The notes: a model not told the origin generated them from the letters alone. A DNA stretch of 64,000 nt from JAJEEA01 sp965243615 (GCA_965243615.1 CBDEVO010000003.1:6448001-6512000); one strand, 5' to 3'. Positions 34,503 to 44,127 are shown, numbered from the stretch's first letter. Program-made: numbers and translations.

Positions 34503-35648
34503 TCAGCGGCGCGGCAGGGCGTACGCGGCCAGGACCCGCTGCACCAGGGCGATTTGCCCGGACAGGCCCTGCTTCTTGTAGACCTGCTTCAGAAGCCAGC
34601 GGACGTAGCTTTCCTTGTAGCCCGTGGCCGCGGCGATCTCGCGCACCGGCCGGCCCTCGGCCAGCAGCGCCGACACCCGGCCCTCCGACGGCGTCAGGCC
34701 CAGCAGCGCCGACACCCGGGCCGGGTCGATGCTCGGGCGGCTCGCCGGGTCCACCACCAGCACCAGCGCCGCCACGCGGCGACCCCCGAAGTCCGCCTGC
34801 GCGTTCATGGGGTGTACATGAAGCTCCAGCCGCGACCGAAGCAGGGGGCGCTGGATCGTTATCGAGCCGCCGGCCGGCGGCGTCGTGCTCCCGAAGACCG
34901 GCAGCGCACCCTTCAGCAGCCTCTGCAAGCGGCCGTCATCCGCCGGCAGCCAGGCGTGCAGGGTGCCGTCGCGCTCAGACAGCCCCTCGCCGCGGCGCAG
35001 AATATCCAGGGCCGCGTCGTTCGCCGCCAGCACGCGCCCGCCGCGGTCCAGGTGCAGGACGCCGAGCCGGCTGTTGTCCAGCAGGCCGGCCAGGCCGGCG
35101 CTCAGCGCGTCGGCGGCGACCAGCGCCTGACGGACGCGGACGAACTGGCGGACATGCGGCAGCAGGGACTCGAGCAACTGCAGCTGACCGGACTCCCAGC
35201 CGCCCGTCGCGATCGGGTTCCCGACGGCCCAGACGACGCTCAGGCCGTCCAGGTAGTCGAGGCGCGTGACCAAGCCTTTATGGCCGTGGCGGCGGCCCCA
35301 TCCCTCGTTGTACGCCGGCGACGTCCTCAACTCCTTTTCGGTGTACAGGTCGGGAACATGCACCAGTTGGCCGACGCGCCGCTCGGGGAGGCGCGGCATC
35401 CCTTCGTCCCGGGGGTAGTAGACGTCGCAATACTCCCGCGCCAAGTCCTGTCGAAGCTCGCCGCGGTAGAGCAACCGGATCAGGTAGACGCGCACCTCGT
35501 CGCCGGACCTCTCGCCGACCGTCAGCACGTTGCCCGTGGCGCCGCAGGCTTCTTCGATCAGGGCGGTGGCGGCAGGCCAGTGGGCGTCGTCGAGCGCGGC
35601 CCGGTGCAACGACGCAAGGATCCGGTCGAAGGCATCGAGTGGATTCAT
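34503..35648 (-). CDS. LuxR-family transcriptional regulator with PAS-like sensor
   Basis: 382 residues. The C-terminal 65 residues form a LuxR/GerE helix-turn-helix (LTPSEGRVSALLAEG, REIAAATGYKESYVRWLLK). The first 300 residues include a PAS-like segment (GVLHLDRGGRVLAANDAALD) typical of uncharacterised LuxR proteins in environmental bacteria. No phosphoacceptor receiver domain is present, so it is probably a ligand- or redox-sensing one-component regulator. The ATG at 35648 is chosen because AGGAC precedes it and the protein starts naturally (MNPLDAFDRILASLHRAAL). It is on the same strand as, and upstream of, the giant adhesin gene, so it may regulate it; that is inference. Confidence 0.85.
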   Translation of the reverse strand: MNPLDAFDRILASLHRAALDDAHWPAATALIEEACGATGNVLTVGERSGDEVRVYLIRLLYRGELRQDLAREYCDVYYPRDEGMPRLPERRVGQLVHVPDLYTEKELRTSPAYNEGWGRRHGHKGLVTRLDYLDGLSVVWAVGNPIATGGWESGQLQLLESLLPHVRQFVRVRQALVAADALSAGLAGLLDNSRLGVLHLDRGGRVLAANDAALDILRRGEGLSERDGTLHAWLPADDGRLQRLLKGALPVFGSTTPPAGGSITIQRPLLRSRLELHVHPMNAQADFGGRRVAALVLVVDPASRPSIDPARVSALLGLTPSEGRVSALLAEGRPVREIAAATGYKESYVRWLLKQVYKKQGLSGQIALVQRVLAAYALPRR

Positions 35649-36645
35649 GGTACGTCCTGCCACAAACACTACCGGGCGCCGTCCGGCGCCGCCACAAGCC
35701 CGGACCATGCCGGCTTGGGAAAATACCGACGCATCGTACACGCGCCAAGGGACGGCTGCCATACTCCCATTTGGTAGGTACGCGGAGGAGAGGAAGAGGC
35801 CAATAAAAGTGCAAGCAGCTCCGGCACGGGGCCGTCAGTGCTGCGACAGGGCAATGTGTCGGCCACGAAGCTGCCGCCGCCGGCAACGTCATCGCGCTCG
35901 GCTGGCTGGCGCCACTACATCGAGCGGCTCCTGGAAGCCGGGCACGCACGCTGCTTGCGCTCGGCGACGTGTTCGTTCGAGTTCGACGCCGGCCTACTGC
36001 GGCGTGCTCACCCGGGAACGGACGCCGCAAGCCGCTCGCGCGCAGGTGCCCCGCCCTCTTCGACCTCCACGGATGACGTGATGCAGGCCGCCGGACGGAC
36101 TGACTGGGACGCCCGCATTGCCGCTCCGGCGGGCCGGGGCCGTACGCGGCGAGGATCCGCCCCGCACGCCCGGTCGTGCCGCCCCGTGCGGCTGGTTGCA
36201 GAACGCTTGCCTCGCATCCGCAACGTGCGGGCTCCGCTGCCGCATGCCCCGCCCGGACGACCTGCAGGACCTGTCCCTTGCCGTCTGGCGTCCGCGAGGC
36301 CCGAAACGAGCGTGACCGCGATGGCTTCGACGGCGCGAACGCCAACATCGCCGCGTTGAGCGCCGACAAGATCCCACCGAAGGCGCAATCCGCCGGGCCT
36401 CACAAGCCGCGCACCCTGAGCACCCCCGCGACGGAACGGACAGCCGCACGCCGAACCCGCCTCCCCGGGGGGCCTTCCGCGCCGCTTCGGCGGCGCCCCT
36501 ACCTCCGGAGACCCGGCCCGTTGGGGGGCACGGTGGGGGGCTCGGGGGCGGGTACGATCGATCCATCATGTGACCCGACCCCTTGCCCCGTCGCCCCCCT
36601 CTACCCGGCCGCCTTCACCGCCAGGCGGCCGCTGGGGAGAAATTC
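35649..36645. other. Gene-free region upstream of the large plus-strand block
   Basis: Long GC-rich frames exist on both strands, but none has natural composition, start signals or recognisable motifs. The region is C- and R-codon heavy in every frame and may hold decayed sequence. A G-rich run (36520-36555) precedes the terminator pair. Confidence 0.4.
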
Positions 36646-36647
36646 GC

Positions 36648-36688
36648 GCGCGCTTTGCGCGCTTTTTTTTTGCCCCGCTGAGCGGGGC
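36648..36688 (+). terminator. Terminator followed by a second hairpin in the leader of the large block
   Basis: A GCGCGC-TTT-GCGCGC stem-loop (36648-36662) is followed by nine T residues, then at once by a second hairpin GCCCCGCT-GA-GCGGGGC (to 36688), 54 bases before the first gene. It may end transcription from upstream or act as an attenuator for the block. No promoter could be placed confidently between it and the first gene. Confidence 0.6.
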
Positions 36689-36742
36689 AACGACGAGGAA
36701 CCCGACCGGCAAGGGCCGGACAACCCCAGGAAGGAGAACGAG

Positions 36743-37348
36743 ATGCACGAGGTCACACTCGACCCGCAGCAGGTCCCGGCCGGGGCCGAGCTGCTCGTCG
36801 CCGCCGCCTTCGGCGAGGGCGCCGTCGGCAGGCCGATCTTCGGCGCCCCCGCGGACGAGGCGGACGGCGGCGGCGATCGGCGGCGGCTCAAGGTGGGCGC
36901 CGTGGCAACGCGCCGCCTGACGGTCGCCCAGGGCACCGAGCGGCCCTCGGCGAGCGCCTACGGCAACGCGCTGCGCGGGACGCGCGACGCGGCCCCGGCC
37001 GTGCCGATAGGCGCTCCGCTGCTCGCGCGGACCGACGGCGCCGACGCCCGGGGGTGGCGCGTCTACCGCGTTACGCCGAGCGGCGGCGTGATCTACGACG
37101 AGTGGATCGGCCAGGGCCCCGAGGACGCGGAGACGGCGCTGGCCCGGCTCCACGCGGCCGCGGCGAGAAGCCCCGAGGCGGCGCTGCGGCGGGCGCTCGA
37201 GTCCCGGCCCGGGCACGCCGGCGAGGAGGAAGTGCTCCGGTGGCTCGCGGGGGTGAAGACGGAGCGCTGCATGGGCTCGAAGCCGCGCTCCAGGGCGGCG
37301 CGGCGGCGCTGGCGCCGGGCACGCGCCCGGAAGGACCGCAGCCGGTGA
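36743..37348 (+). CDS. Conserved-looking protein of unknown function, first gene of the block
   Basis: 201 residues from ATG 36743 with a strong GGAAGGAG site 7 bases upstream. No known domain recognised. The middle contains a beta-rich segment (WRVYRVTPSGGVIYDEWIG) and the C-terminus is very basic (RSRAARRRWRRARARKDR), suggesting nucleic-acid contact. Its stop overlaps the GTG start of radC (GTGA), so the two are translationally coupled. It opens the plus-strand block that runs to 55986. Confidence 0.7.
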   Translation: MHEVTLDPQQVPAGAELLVAAAFGEGAVGRPIFGAPADEADGGGDRRRLKVGAVATRRLTVAQGTERPSASAYGNALRGTRDAAPAVPIGAPLLARTDGADARGWRVYRVTPSGGVIYDEWIGQGPEDAETALARLHAAAARSPEAALRRALESRPGHAGEEEVLRWLAGVKTERCMGSKPRSRAARRRWRRARARKDRSR

Positions 37349-37995
37349 CCGCGGCGAACGGACTCCCGGCCGTCGAACGGCTCGAGCGGCAGGGCGCGAA
37401 CGCGCTGACCGACGCCGAGCTCCTGACGATCCTGGTGGGCCGCAACGGCCGCCGGGCCGCCGAAGCCGTTCTCGAGGAGTGCGGCGCGGTGCAGACGCTG
37501 CCGCACGAGAGCGCGCACGATCTCGCCCGGATAGACGGGATGACGGCGCTCAGGGCCGCCGTGGTCGCCGCCGGCGTCGAGCTGGGCCGCCGGACGCTGA
37601 CGCGGCCCGCGCCGGAGCGGCCGCGGCTGGGGTCGCCCCGCGAGGTCGCGAGCTACCTGCTCCCGCACCACGGCGCGTACCCCGTCGAGAAGTTCGGGAT
37701 CGTGAGCGTGAACGCGAAGCACCGCGTCCTGCGGACCACGATCCTCTCGAGCGGGGTCATCGACGCGAGCCTCGTGCACCCCGCGCTCGTCTTCCGGGCC
37801 GCCGCAACCCACCGCGCGACCGCGGTCGTGCTGTTTCACAACCATCCGTCGGGTGACCCGTCGCCCAGCGCAGACGACGTCGCCCTGACCGCGCGGCTCG
37901 TCGAGGCCGGCAACATCATGGGCATCGAGGTTCTCGACCACCTGATTCTCGCCGGCAGCCGGTACTGCAGCTTCAAGGAGATGGGACGCCTGTGA
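37345..37995 (+). CDS. radC: RadC family JAB/MPN-domain protein
   Basis: 216 residues. The C-terminal MPN/JAMM domain carries the metal-binding motif HNHPSGDPSPSADD, and the upstream part has the helix-hairpin-helix-like N-terminus (LTDAELLTILVG, LARIDGMTALRAA) of UPF0758/RadC proteins. The biochemical role of RadC proteins is unsettled; they are frequent on plasmids and integrative elements together with anti-restriction and repair genes. Start is GTG 37345, overlapping the previous stop, with GGAAGGA upstream. Its own stop overlaps the next GTG. Confidence 0.92.
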   Translation: MTAANGLPAVERLERQGANALTDAELLTILVGRNGRRAAEAVLEECGAVQTLPHESAHDLARIDGMTALRAAVVAAGVELGRRTLTRPAPERPRLGSPREVASYLLPHHGAYPVEKFGIVSVNAKHRVLRTTILSSGVIDASLVHPALVFRAAATHRATAVVLFHNHPSGDPSPSADDVALTARLVEAGNIMGIEVLDHLILAGSRYCSFKEMGRL

Positions 37996-38531
37996 CTGCG
38001 CCATCCGAACGCCCCGCCGCGAAGCGGCGCAAGGGCCGCCTCGAGCGCCTGCGCGAGCTCGCCCGGCGGCTGCCGGCCTTCAGCGGCGAGCTGGGCCCCG
38101 ACATCGCGGCCGTGTGGCCCCACCGCCTCCTCGATCCCCGGCGCCCGGCCGGACCCGACGAGGTCGGCGGCCTCTACATGGCGACCGTCTACGGCCTGCG
38201 CACCGACGGCTGCGGAGCCGTCGCCTGCCTCGCGGGCCTCACCGTCCTGGGGTATCCCGGCGAGGCCGCCCGGACCCGCGCCCGGGTCGCCGCGGAGCGG
38301 AACCTCCCGCCGACCGGCGTCGACGTGCTCGACGTCGCGGCACGCATCCTCGGCCTCGACCCCGCCACGCGGGACGCCCTGTTCTGCGGCGCCGGATCGC
38401 GGTGGGTCGAGGACCTCGGCGCCATCCCCAAGCAGGCCGTCCTCGCCGCCCTCGACCGCGTGATCGGCGGGCGCCGCGGCGCCGCCATCTGGAGCGACTC
38501 CCCGCCGGCGGACCCCCGGCCGGAAGCCTGA
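37992..38531 (+). CDS. Unknown protein in the plasmid-like block
   Basis: 179 residues from GTG 37992, overlapping the radC stop by 4 bases. A basic N-terminus (KRRKGRLERLRELARRL) is followed by an alpha-helical region with a few cysteines (DGCGAVACLAG). No family recognised. The overlap implies coupling to radC. Confidence 0.65.
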   Translation: MTAPSERPAAKRRKGRLERLRELARRLPAFSGELGPDIAAVWPHRLLDPRRPAGPDEVGGLYMATVYGLRTDGCGAVACLAGLTVLGYPGEAARTRARVAAERNLPPTGVDVLDVAARILGLDPATRDALFCGAGSRWVEDLGAIPKQAVLAALDRVIGGRRGAAIWSDSPPADPRPEA

Positions 38532-38698
38532 CCCGCCGGCCGCACCCCCGCGAACCGCGGAAGACACGCGCGCCCCCGGCGCCCGGCGGGGCCCGCCGCC
38601 GACGCCGGCGGCAGTCTCCCGCCCAACGTCCACGCCCGAGCGGAACCGCTTTCGCCCGAGGCACCCGTGCGTCCGCCAACCCGAAAGGAGAACCGACC

Positions 38699-39334
38699 AT
38701 GTTCGGACTGTATCCGGCAGCGCCGACACGCCCGGGCGACTACGCCGTCGACCGGGCCGGACGCGCGCTGCGCAACCGCCGCGTGCGGCCGAGAGGACTC
38801 ACGCCGAGGCGCCTGGCCCGGCTGGCCGGCGGCTACCGGCGCAACCCGGCCGTCGACTGGGCCGAGCCCCGCCCGTGGATCGACGAGCCCGCGATCGTCG
38901 TGAGCGATGTCGTCGCCGGACCCCACCCCTGGACGGGCACCCTGCTCGACCCCTCGGCGCCGCAACCCGTGCCGGTCGGGACGCTGATCCGCACGGCGTC
39001 GCCCGGGCGGCCGCCCCGGCACTGGCTCGTGTGGCCCGACGGAGGGCTTCGGGTGCCGGCCGGACTCGAGGCGGCGGACCCGCAGTCGGTCGCCGCCTAC
39101 ATCGACGAGCCCGCCATGGCGCACTTCGCGCGCGAGCTCGACACCCGGCAGGTGGCCGCGGCGGACGGCGCCGGCGAGCCGGACGCCGCGCTGGCCGACA
39201 CGGTGACGGCCTGGATCGCCGACCTGCTCCGGCGCCGCTCGGGGAGCGGGGACCGGCCCCGCCCAGCCGTCTCGCCGGGACCGCCGCGCGCCGATCGCCG
39301 CCGCACCCGCGAGCTGGTGTGCCGATGGCTCTGA
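38699..39334 (+). CDS. Unknown protein in the plasmid-like block
   Basis: 211 residues from ATG 38699, preceded by AAAGGAG at an 8-base distance. No known motif; the N-terminal 60 residues are arginine-rich. It overlaps the start of the next gene by 10 bases. Confidence 0.65.
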   Translation: MFGLYPAAPTRPGDYAVDRAGRALRNRRVRPRGLTPRRLARLAGGYRRNPAVDWAEPRPWIDEPAIVVSDVVAGPHPWTGTLLDPSAPQPVPVGTLIRTASPGRPPRHWLVWPDGGLRVPAGLEAADPQSVAAYIDEPAMAHFARELDTRQVAAADGAGEPDAALADTVTAWIADLLRRRSGSGDRPRPAVSPGPPRADRRRTRELVCRWL

Positions 39335-39849
39335 GCCGGGCAACCCGCAGCGCCGTGATCACCCGCCGCGGGCACGCGAGGACGGGGCTCGCGCAATCGG
39401 CCCGCGAAGCCGGCGAGTGGATGAGGGACGCCGTCGCCTACCGGGAAGGCGCACCCCTCGACCGCGCGATCGTCGCGATCAGCCGGGACTCCGCGTCGCC
39501 GCGGCCGCGAGTCCGGATCCGGCGGGGAACGCCGTACGAGCGGATCGGCGACTGGCTCGGCCGGCCTCCCTCGCCCGGCGACCCGCGCCACCCCCGGCGC
39601 GAGGCCGCGATCCGCAAGCTCCCGCCCGGGAGCGCCGGCACAACCGTGATCGCGCTGCGCACGGCCGTCCTCGTGACGCTGACCGGCGCCGCGGAGGAGA
39701 GCGGCGGGCTGCTCGACGGCTACCTGCGGCTCCTGGCGGCGGGAGAAGGGACGTCGACCGCCGACGTCGCGCTCGTGGTGCACGTGGCCGACCGCCTCGG
39801 CCCCTGGATCGCCGTGGGCCCCGCCGCCGCCGACCTCGAACACTTCTGA
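39325..39849 (+). CDS. Unknown protein in the plasmid-like block
   Basis: 174 residues from ATG 39325, overlapping the preceding gene. It reads as a compact alpha/beta protein (AGTTVIALRTAVLVTLTGAA near the middle) with no motif I can name. Confidence 0.6.
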   Translation: MALSRATRSAVITRRGHARTGLAQSAREAGEWMRDAVAYREGAPLDRAIVAISRDSASPRPRVRIRRGTPYERIGDWLGRPPSPGDPRHPRREAAIRKLPPGSAGTTVIALRTAVLVTLTGAAEESGGLLDGYLRLLAAGEGTSTADVALVVHVADRLGPWIAVGPAAADLEHF

Positions 39850-39921
39850 GACCGGTACACCCCACCAACGCTCACCCGCAACCGCCCCCCGAACGACAAC
39901 TCGACGACCAGGGAGCCAGAC

Positions 39922-40452
39922 ATGCCGAAAGGCCCATCGAGGGCCGGCTGCGCCCTCGCCCCGCGCGTGCCGGCCCGCGCCGCCGCGAGCCCGCCCCGCC
40001 GGGACGCCCGCCGCCGAACGACGGCGCCAAGCGGCCCGTACGGGCGCGACCTGCCCCGTGAACCCCAGGCCCCGCCGACGGCCATGATCCTCAACCGCCG
40101 CACCGACCGCCCGAGGCCGCGCCAGGCCTACATCGGCCGGCCCTCGAAGTGGGGCAACCCCTTCAGATTGACAGTTGGCGTCAACCGGATCCGCGTCATC
40201 GCCCTGTACCGCGCGGACCTCGTCCACAGGCTGCGCATCGGCAGGGTCACCCGCGCCGAACTCGCGGAACTCAATGGCCGCCCGCTGGTGTGCTGGTGCG
40301 CCCCGCTGGCGTGCCACGGCCACGTGCTGCTGGCGGCCTCGGCCTGGGCCGCGACCGAGCCCGACGTCGGCCTGGAAGCCGCCAGGTGGACGAGGGAGCC
40401 CATCGAGCGCCTCGTCCGGCGCACGACGAGACCCGGAGCACGAGCGGCATGA
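39922..40452 (+). CDS. DUF4326 domain protein
   Basis: The C-terminal 110 residues carry the DUF4326 pattern: YIGRPSKWGNPF at the start, a helical middle, then GRPLVCWCAPLACHGHVLL with the paired cysteines and histidine typical of this phage and plasmid family. Its function is unknown. The N-terminal 54 residues are low-complexity and basic; an internal ATG at 40084 just before the domain is an alternative start. The stop overlaps the next ATG (ATGA). Confidence 0.8.
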   Translation: MPKGPSRAGCALAPRVPARAAASPPRRDARRRTTAPSGPYGRDLPREPQAPPTAMILNRRTDRPRPRQAYIGRPSKWGNPFRLTVGVNRIRVIALYRADLVHRLRIGRVTRAELAELNGRPLVCWCAPLACHGHVLLAASAWAATEPDVGLEAARWTREPIERLVRRTTRPGARAA

Positions 40453-40922
40453 CTCCCCTGGACCTCATCACCAGGCGCCAGTACCTCGAGGAGGAGCTAG
40501 CCCTGGCCGCTGCCACCCACCAGTGCGTCCTCGACGGCCCCACTCCGACACGCCCCGCCGACCGCAACGCCCGCGACGCCCTCCTCGACCGCCTGCGGAC
40601 CCGCTGGACCGACACGCTCGACTGCCTGAGAAGACACACCGACCCCGCCCGCGGCGGCGACCCCGAGTGGCAGGGCCCCGTCAAGGAGCGGGCGCGGCAC
40701 GCCGCGGGGCGCTTCGCCGAACCCGCCGGCGCCGACGCCCCGCGAACCGCGGACGCGGGCGCCGCGGAGGCCGCGCTACGGGCCGCCGTCGAACGGGCGG
40801 AGCGGGCGCTGTCCGACGACGAAGGCTGCTACTCCGTCTCCCGGACGCACGACGCCGCCCTCGAGCTCACCGAAGCCGCGAGGGCCCTGCTGAACGAACT
40901 CAAGACGAGGCATACGGAATGA
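40449..40922 (+). CDS. Small helical protein of unknown function
   Basis: 157 residues, predicted almost entirely helical (RRQYLEEELALAAATHQ; AAVERAERALSDDEGCYSV). It overlaps both its neighbours by ATGA, so it is coupled to the DUF4326 gene and to the ParB-like gene. No family recognised. Confidence 0.65.
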   Translation: MTPLDLITRRQYLEEELALAAATHQCVLDGPTPTRPADRNARDALLDRLRTRWTDTLDCLRRHTDPARGGDPEWQGPVKERARHAAGRFAEPAGADAPRTADAGAAEAALRAAVERAERALSDDEGCYSVSRTHDAALELTEAARALLNELKTRHTE

Positions 40923-42985
40923 TGAAACTCACGAATCGGAACATCCCCCTGGGCAGGCTGACGCTGTCAGCCGCCAACGTGCGCACGGCGCGCGCCGACC
41001 CCGAGGACGACAAGGAGCTGCAAGCGAGCATCCTCTCGCTGGGCGTCCTCGAGAGCCTCCTCGTGGTCCCCAACGGCAACGACACCTTCGAGGTAGTCGC
41101 CGGCGGCCGCCGGCTGGCCGCCCTGCAGCGGCTCGCCGAGACCGGCAAGATCGCTGCCGACTGCGTCGCGCCGTGCCGCGTCCTTGGCGGCGGCGCCGAC
41201 CCCGCCGAGGTGTCGCTCCACGAGAACGAGAAGCGCGCCCCGATGCACCCGGCCGACCAGTACGAGGCGTACGCGCGGCTGCGCGCCAAGGGCATGACGG
41301 CGGCCGAGATCGCGTCGCGGGCCGGCGTCAGCGAGCGGCAGGTCACGAAGATGATGCGGCTCGGGACGGTGGCCCCGGAGCTGCTGGCCACCTTCCGCAA
41401 CGGCGAGATGAACCTCCAGACGCTGATGGCCTTCACCGTCACCGACGACCGCCAGGCGCAGCTCGACGTCTGGGCGAAGGCCCGCAGCGGCGGGGCGACG
41501 TGGCCCGAGCACATCCGGGACCAGCTCACCGAAGGCGCGGTGATCGGGAGCAGCGGACTCGCCACGTTCGTCGGGCTGGAGGCGTACGAGAAGGCCGGCG
41601 GCCGCGTGCAACGCGACCTGTTCAGCCAGTTCGACGACGAGGCGGTGTACCTGCTCGACCGCGGCCTGCTCGTGAAGCTCGCCGAGGCCGAGCTGAAGAA
41701 GACCGCCGACCGGCTCGCGAAGCGGTGGAAGTGGGTCGAGATCCAGATCGAGGCCGACTGGGAGCGGATCCACACGCTGCACCAGCTTCGCGGCGAGCCC
41801 GGCACGCCGACCGCCGCCGAGCGGAAGCGCCTCGACCAGCTCGCCGACCAGATGCAGGACATCGCCGACAACCCGCCGATGGGCCCGGCCGAGCAGGGCG
41901 ACGCGTACGCCCGGAGCCAGGAGCTCAACGCCAAGCACGAGAAGCTCGAGGCGCGCATCGCCGCCCGGACGAAGTACCGGCCCGAGGACATGCGCATCGC
42001 CGGCTGCATCGTCACCCTCAAGGGCGCGCGGGCGGACGTGATCACGGGCCTCGTGCTCCCGGAGGACGTGCCGCCGAAGCCGAAGAAGACCGCCAGGAAG
42101 AAGGACGCGGCCGACGTCCCGGCGAACGGCCCCGAGGCGGCCGGCGCGAAGCCCGCGGACGGCGGGGAGGAGCCCGCTCCGGCGCCGAGCTTCGACGAGC
42201 GGTTCGAGGAGCCCTGGACCACCCGCAGCACGCGCAACCACCAGAGCCCCGAGGCGGCGCACGCCAAGGCCGCGGGCCTCGCCGCGGCCGTCATCGACGA
42301 CCTCGCGGCGATCCGCACGGGCATCGTCCGCGCCGCGCTGGCCAAGCGCTTCGACGTGGCGTTCGACCTCGCGGCGTACCTCCTGGTGATGGACACGTCG
42401 ACGCGCGGCACGGAGCGCCCCGCCGACATCCGCCTCGTCCGCACGAGCCTGCGCCCGATGGGCCGCAACGGCGACAGCGACTTCGCCGCCGCCAGCCCCG
42501 GCGAGAAGCTCGACAGCCCGCCGACCGGCCAGTGGATGAAGCTCGGCGACGACCTGAAGCGTTTCGACGCGTTCCGTGCCCTCCCCGACGCCGAGAAGCA
42601 GGACCTGTTCGCCCGCGCCGTCTCGGCCGCGCTCCACAACCAGGCCGCCAACCAGCACCGGGCGCTGCCGATCGGGGAACGCGTGGTCGAGCTCCTCGAC
42701 ATCGACTTCGCCGGGGCGGTCCGGCCCACCGAGAAGTACTTCTGGAAGCGGTTGACGCGCGCCCGGATGCTCGAGATCGCGGAGGCGGTCGTCGGCACCG
42801 AGTGGGCGAAGGCCCGCCGGAAGCACAAGAAGGGGCACCTCGCCGCCGACATGGCCGCCGTTTTCGGGAACGACCCGCAGGGGCGGGGCGCGCTCGACGC
42901 CGAGGCGCGCGAGCGCGTCGAGCAGTGGGCGATGCCGGGCTTCACGGCCTGGGACGGCCCGGCGCGGAAGCAGGCGGCGTCGTGA
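40919..42985 (+). CDS. ParB/Srx-domain DNA-binding protein 1
   Basis: 688 residues. The N-terminal ParB/Srx nuclease-like domain contains FEVVAGGRRLAALQRLAE, with ENEKRAPMHPADQYEAYARL shortly after. A KorB/ParB helix-turn-helix follows (MTAAEIASRAGVSERQVTKM, about 138-157). A coiled-coil stretch lies around 290-350, and a Lys-rich, Pro-rich linker (about 380-430) leads to a helical C-terminal domain. It is much longer than chromosomal ParB (about 300 residues). This architecture is typical of ParB-like proteins on plasmids and phage-like elements, where roles range from partition to transcription and nicking. A paralogue lies at 44128-46377. Start overlaps the previous stop (ATGA). Confidence 0.88.
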   Translation: MMKLTNRNIPLGRLTLSAANVRTARADPEDDKELQASILSLGVLESLLVVPNGNDTFEVVAGGRRLAALQRLAETGKIAADCVAPCRVLGGGADPAEVSLHENEKRAPMHPADQYEAYARLRAKGMTAAEIASRAGVSERQVTKMMRLGTVAPELLATFRNGEMNLQTLMAFTVTDDRQAQLDVWAKARSGGATWPEHIRDQLTEGAVIGSSGLATFVGLEAYEKAGGRVQRDLFSQFDDEAVYLLDRGLLVKLAEAELKKTADRLAKRWKWVEIQIEADWERIHTLHQLRGEPGTPTAAERKRLDQLADQMQDIADNPPMGPAEQGDAYARSQELNAKHEKLEARIAARTKYRPEDMRIAGCIVTLKGARADVITGLVLPEDVPPKPKKTARKKDAADVPANGPEAAGAKPADGGEEPAPAPSFDERFEEPWTTRSTRNHQSPEAAHAKAAGLAAAVIDDLAAIRTGIVRAALAKRFDVAFDLAAYLLVMDTSTRGTERPADIRLVRTSLRPMGRNGDSDFAAASPGEKLDSPPTGQWMKLGDDLKRFDAFRALPDAEKQDLFARAVSAALHNQAANQHRALPIGERVVELLDIDFAGAVRPTEKYFWKRLTRARMLEIAEAVVGTEWAKARRKHKKGHLAADMAAVFGNDPQGRGALDAEARERVEQWAMPGFTAWDGPARKQAAS

Positions 42986-43055
42986 CCCAAGCCCGGATCC
43001 TCCCCGGCCGATGCCCGAACCGAGGCCAGGCCCGCCGACGGCGAGGAGGCACGCC

Positions 43056-43481
43056 ATGACCCGCAAGCAGTTCCTGGACGCCGCGGACCGGGGGCGGCCG
43101 GTACGGCTGAAGGACAGGAGCCGGTGCTTCTACGAGGACGAGTGGTACCAGCCGCACGCGGCCCCGGACGGCCGGCTGGCGATCTCCGCGCACACCGGAG
43201 CGCAGCACGACGTCGACGACACGCTGCTCGATGACCTGACCGACGAAACCCCGCCGGTCACCGTGGCCGGCGTGCTTCACGCGGCGCCCCGGGGAGACGA
43301 GGCGCGAACCGTGATCGTGATAGCTGACCCGGACGGCAAGTTGCAGGCGCTGGGCGCGTACGACGTGGAGCCGGTGTCGATCACGACAACCAACGGCGAG
43401 CTGCGCGAAGCGACTCCGCTGGAGCCCAGTACCCAGGCCGTGCTGCTGCGCGCCGGCGCGACACGCCCCCCCTTGCCTTGA
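43056..43481 (+). CDS. Unknown small protein between the ParB paralogues
   Basis: 141 residues from ATG 43056 with GAGGAGG 6 bases upstream. Acidic, beta-rich (TVIVIADPDGKLQALGAYDV), no motif recognised. It stands between the two ParB-like genes on the same strand. A gap of 285 bases follows. Confidence 0.65.
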   Translation: MTRKQFLDAADRGRPVRLKDRSRCFYEDEWYQPHAAPDGRLAISAHTGAQHDVDDTLLDDLTDETPPVTVAGVLHAAPRGDEARTVIVIADPDGKLQALGAYDVEPVSITTTNGELREATPLEPSTQAVLLRAGATRPPLP

Positions 43482-43766
43482 GCGGGCCGGACGGCCGGCA
43501 ACAGGACCACCCGCCGAACCCGACGCCGCCTCGAGCCGCCGAGCCCCGGAGCCCCACCAACGCCGACCCCGGCCTCACGGACGCGCCGGGCCCGCTCGCG
43601 GCCCGCCGTCTCCGGCTCCAACGACGAGACCTGCCACGCCGCGACGATCGCCACCTCGAGAAGGCGATCGACACCATCCGAACCCGACCCCGCCGAAGCG
43701 GACGGCCCCCCGCCACCCTGCACCGCCCGGGCACAGTGAGCCCCGAGGGCAAGGAGCAACGAACGC
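43482..43766. other. Intergenic gap between unknown genes
   Basis: No gene, hairpin with T-run or other signal seen in 285 bases; the plus-strand frame here is open only because of high GC. Confidence 0.4.
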
Positions 43767-44126
43767 ATGACGACCACACGAACGGTGGACGACCACCTGA
43801 CGGCCCTGCTCGCCGAGGCCATCGCGCGCGGCGCCGAGCCGCTCAGCCACGTCTGCCGGCAGCTCGCCCGCGAGCTCGAAGCCGGAGACGCCAGCCCCGA
43901 CGAGGCCGCACGCCTCTTGACCGCGGCCGCGGCGGCGGCGCCACCCGCGCGCGCCACGACCGTGCCCGCGAACCTCGCGGCGCTGGCCGAGCGGATGCGC
44001 GCCGCCGAGCGGGCCTTCAGCGACACGAGCGTGCCCGGAGACCTGGTGATGATGACCGCCACGGTCCACGCCCACCGCTGCCTGGACATCGGGATCCGCC
44101 GCGCCCAGGCGCACGGAAGGAACTGA
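43767..44126 (+). CDS. Small protein of unknown function
   Basis: 119 residues from ATG 43767 with AAGGAG upstream. Alanine-rich helices throughout, no motif recognised. It ends one base before the start of the second ParB-like gene. Confidence 0.65.
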   Translation: MTTTRTVDDHLTALLAEAIARGAEPLSHVCRQLARELEAGDASPDEAARLLTAAAAAAPPARATTVPANLAALAERMRAAERAFSDTSVPGDLVMMTATVHAHRCLDIGIRRAQAHGRN

Positions 44127-44127
44127 C

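Noticed and set aside
34407..35777. A 456-residue plus-strand frame
   Set aside because: Antisense shadow of the LuxR-family gene.
35278..36369. A 363-residue minus-strand frame upstream of the LuxR gene
   Set aside because: Low-complexity, no start signal, and it overlaps the LuxR N-terminus in another frame.
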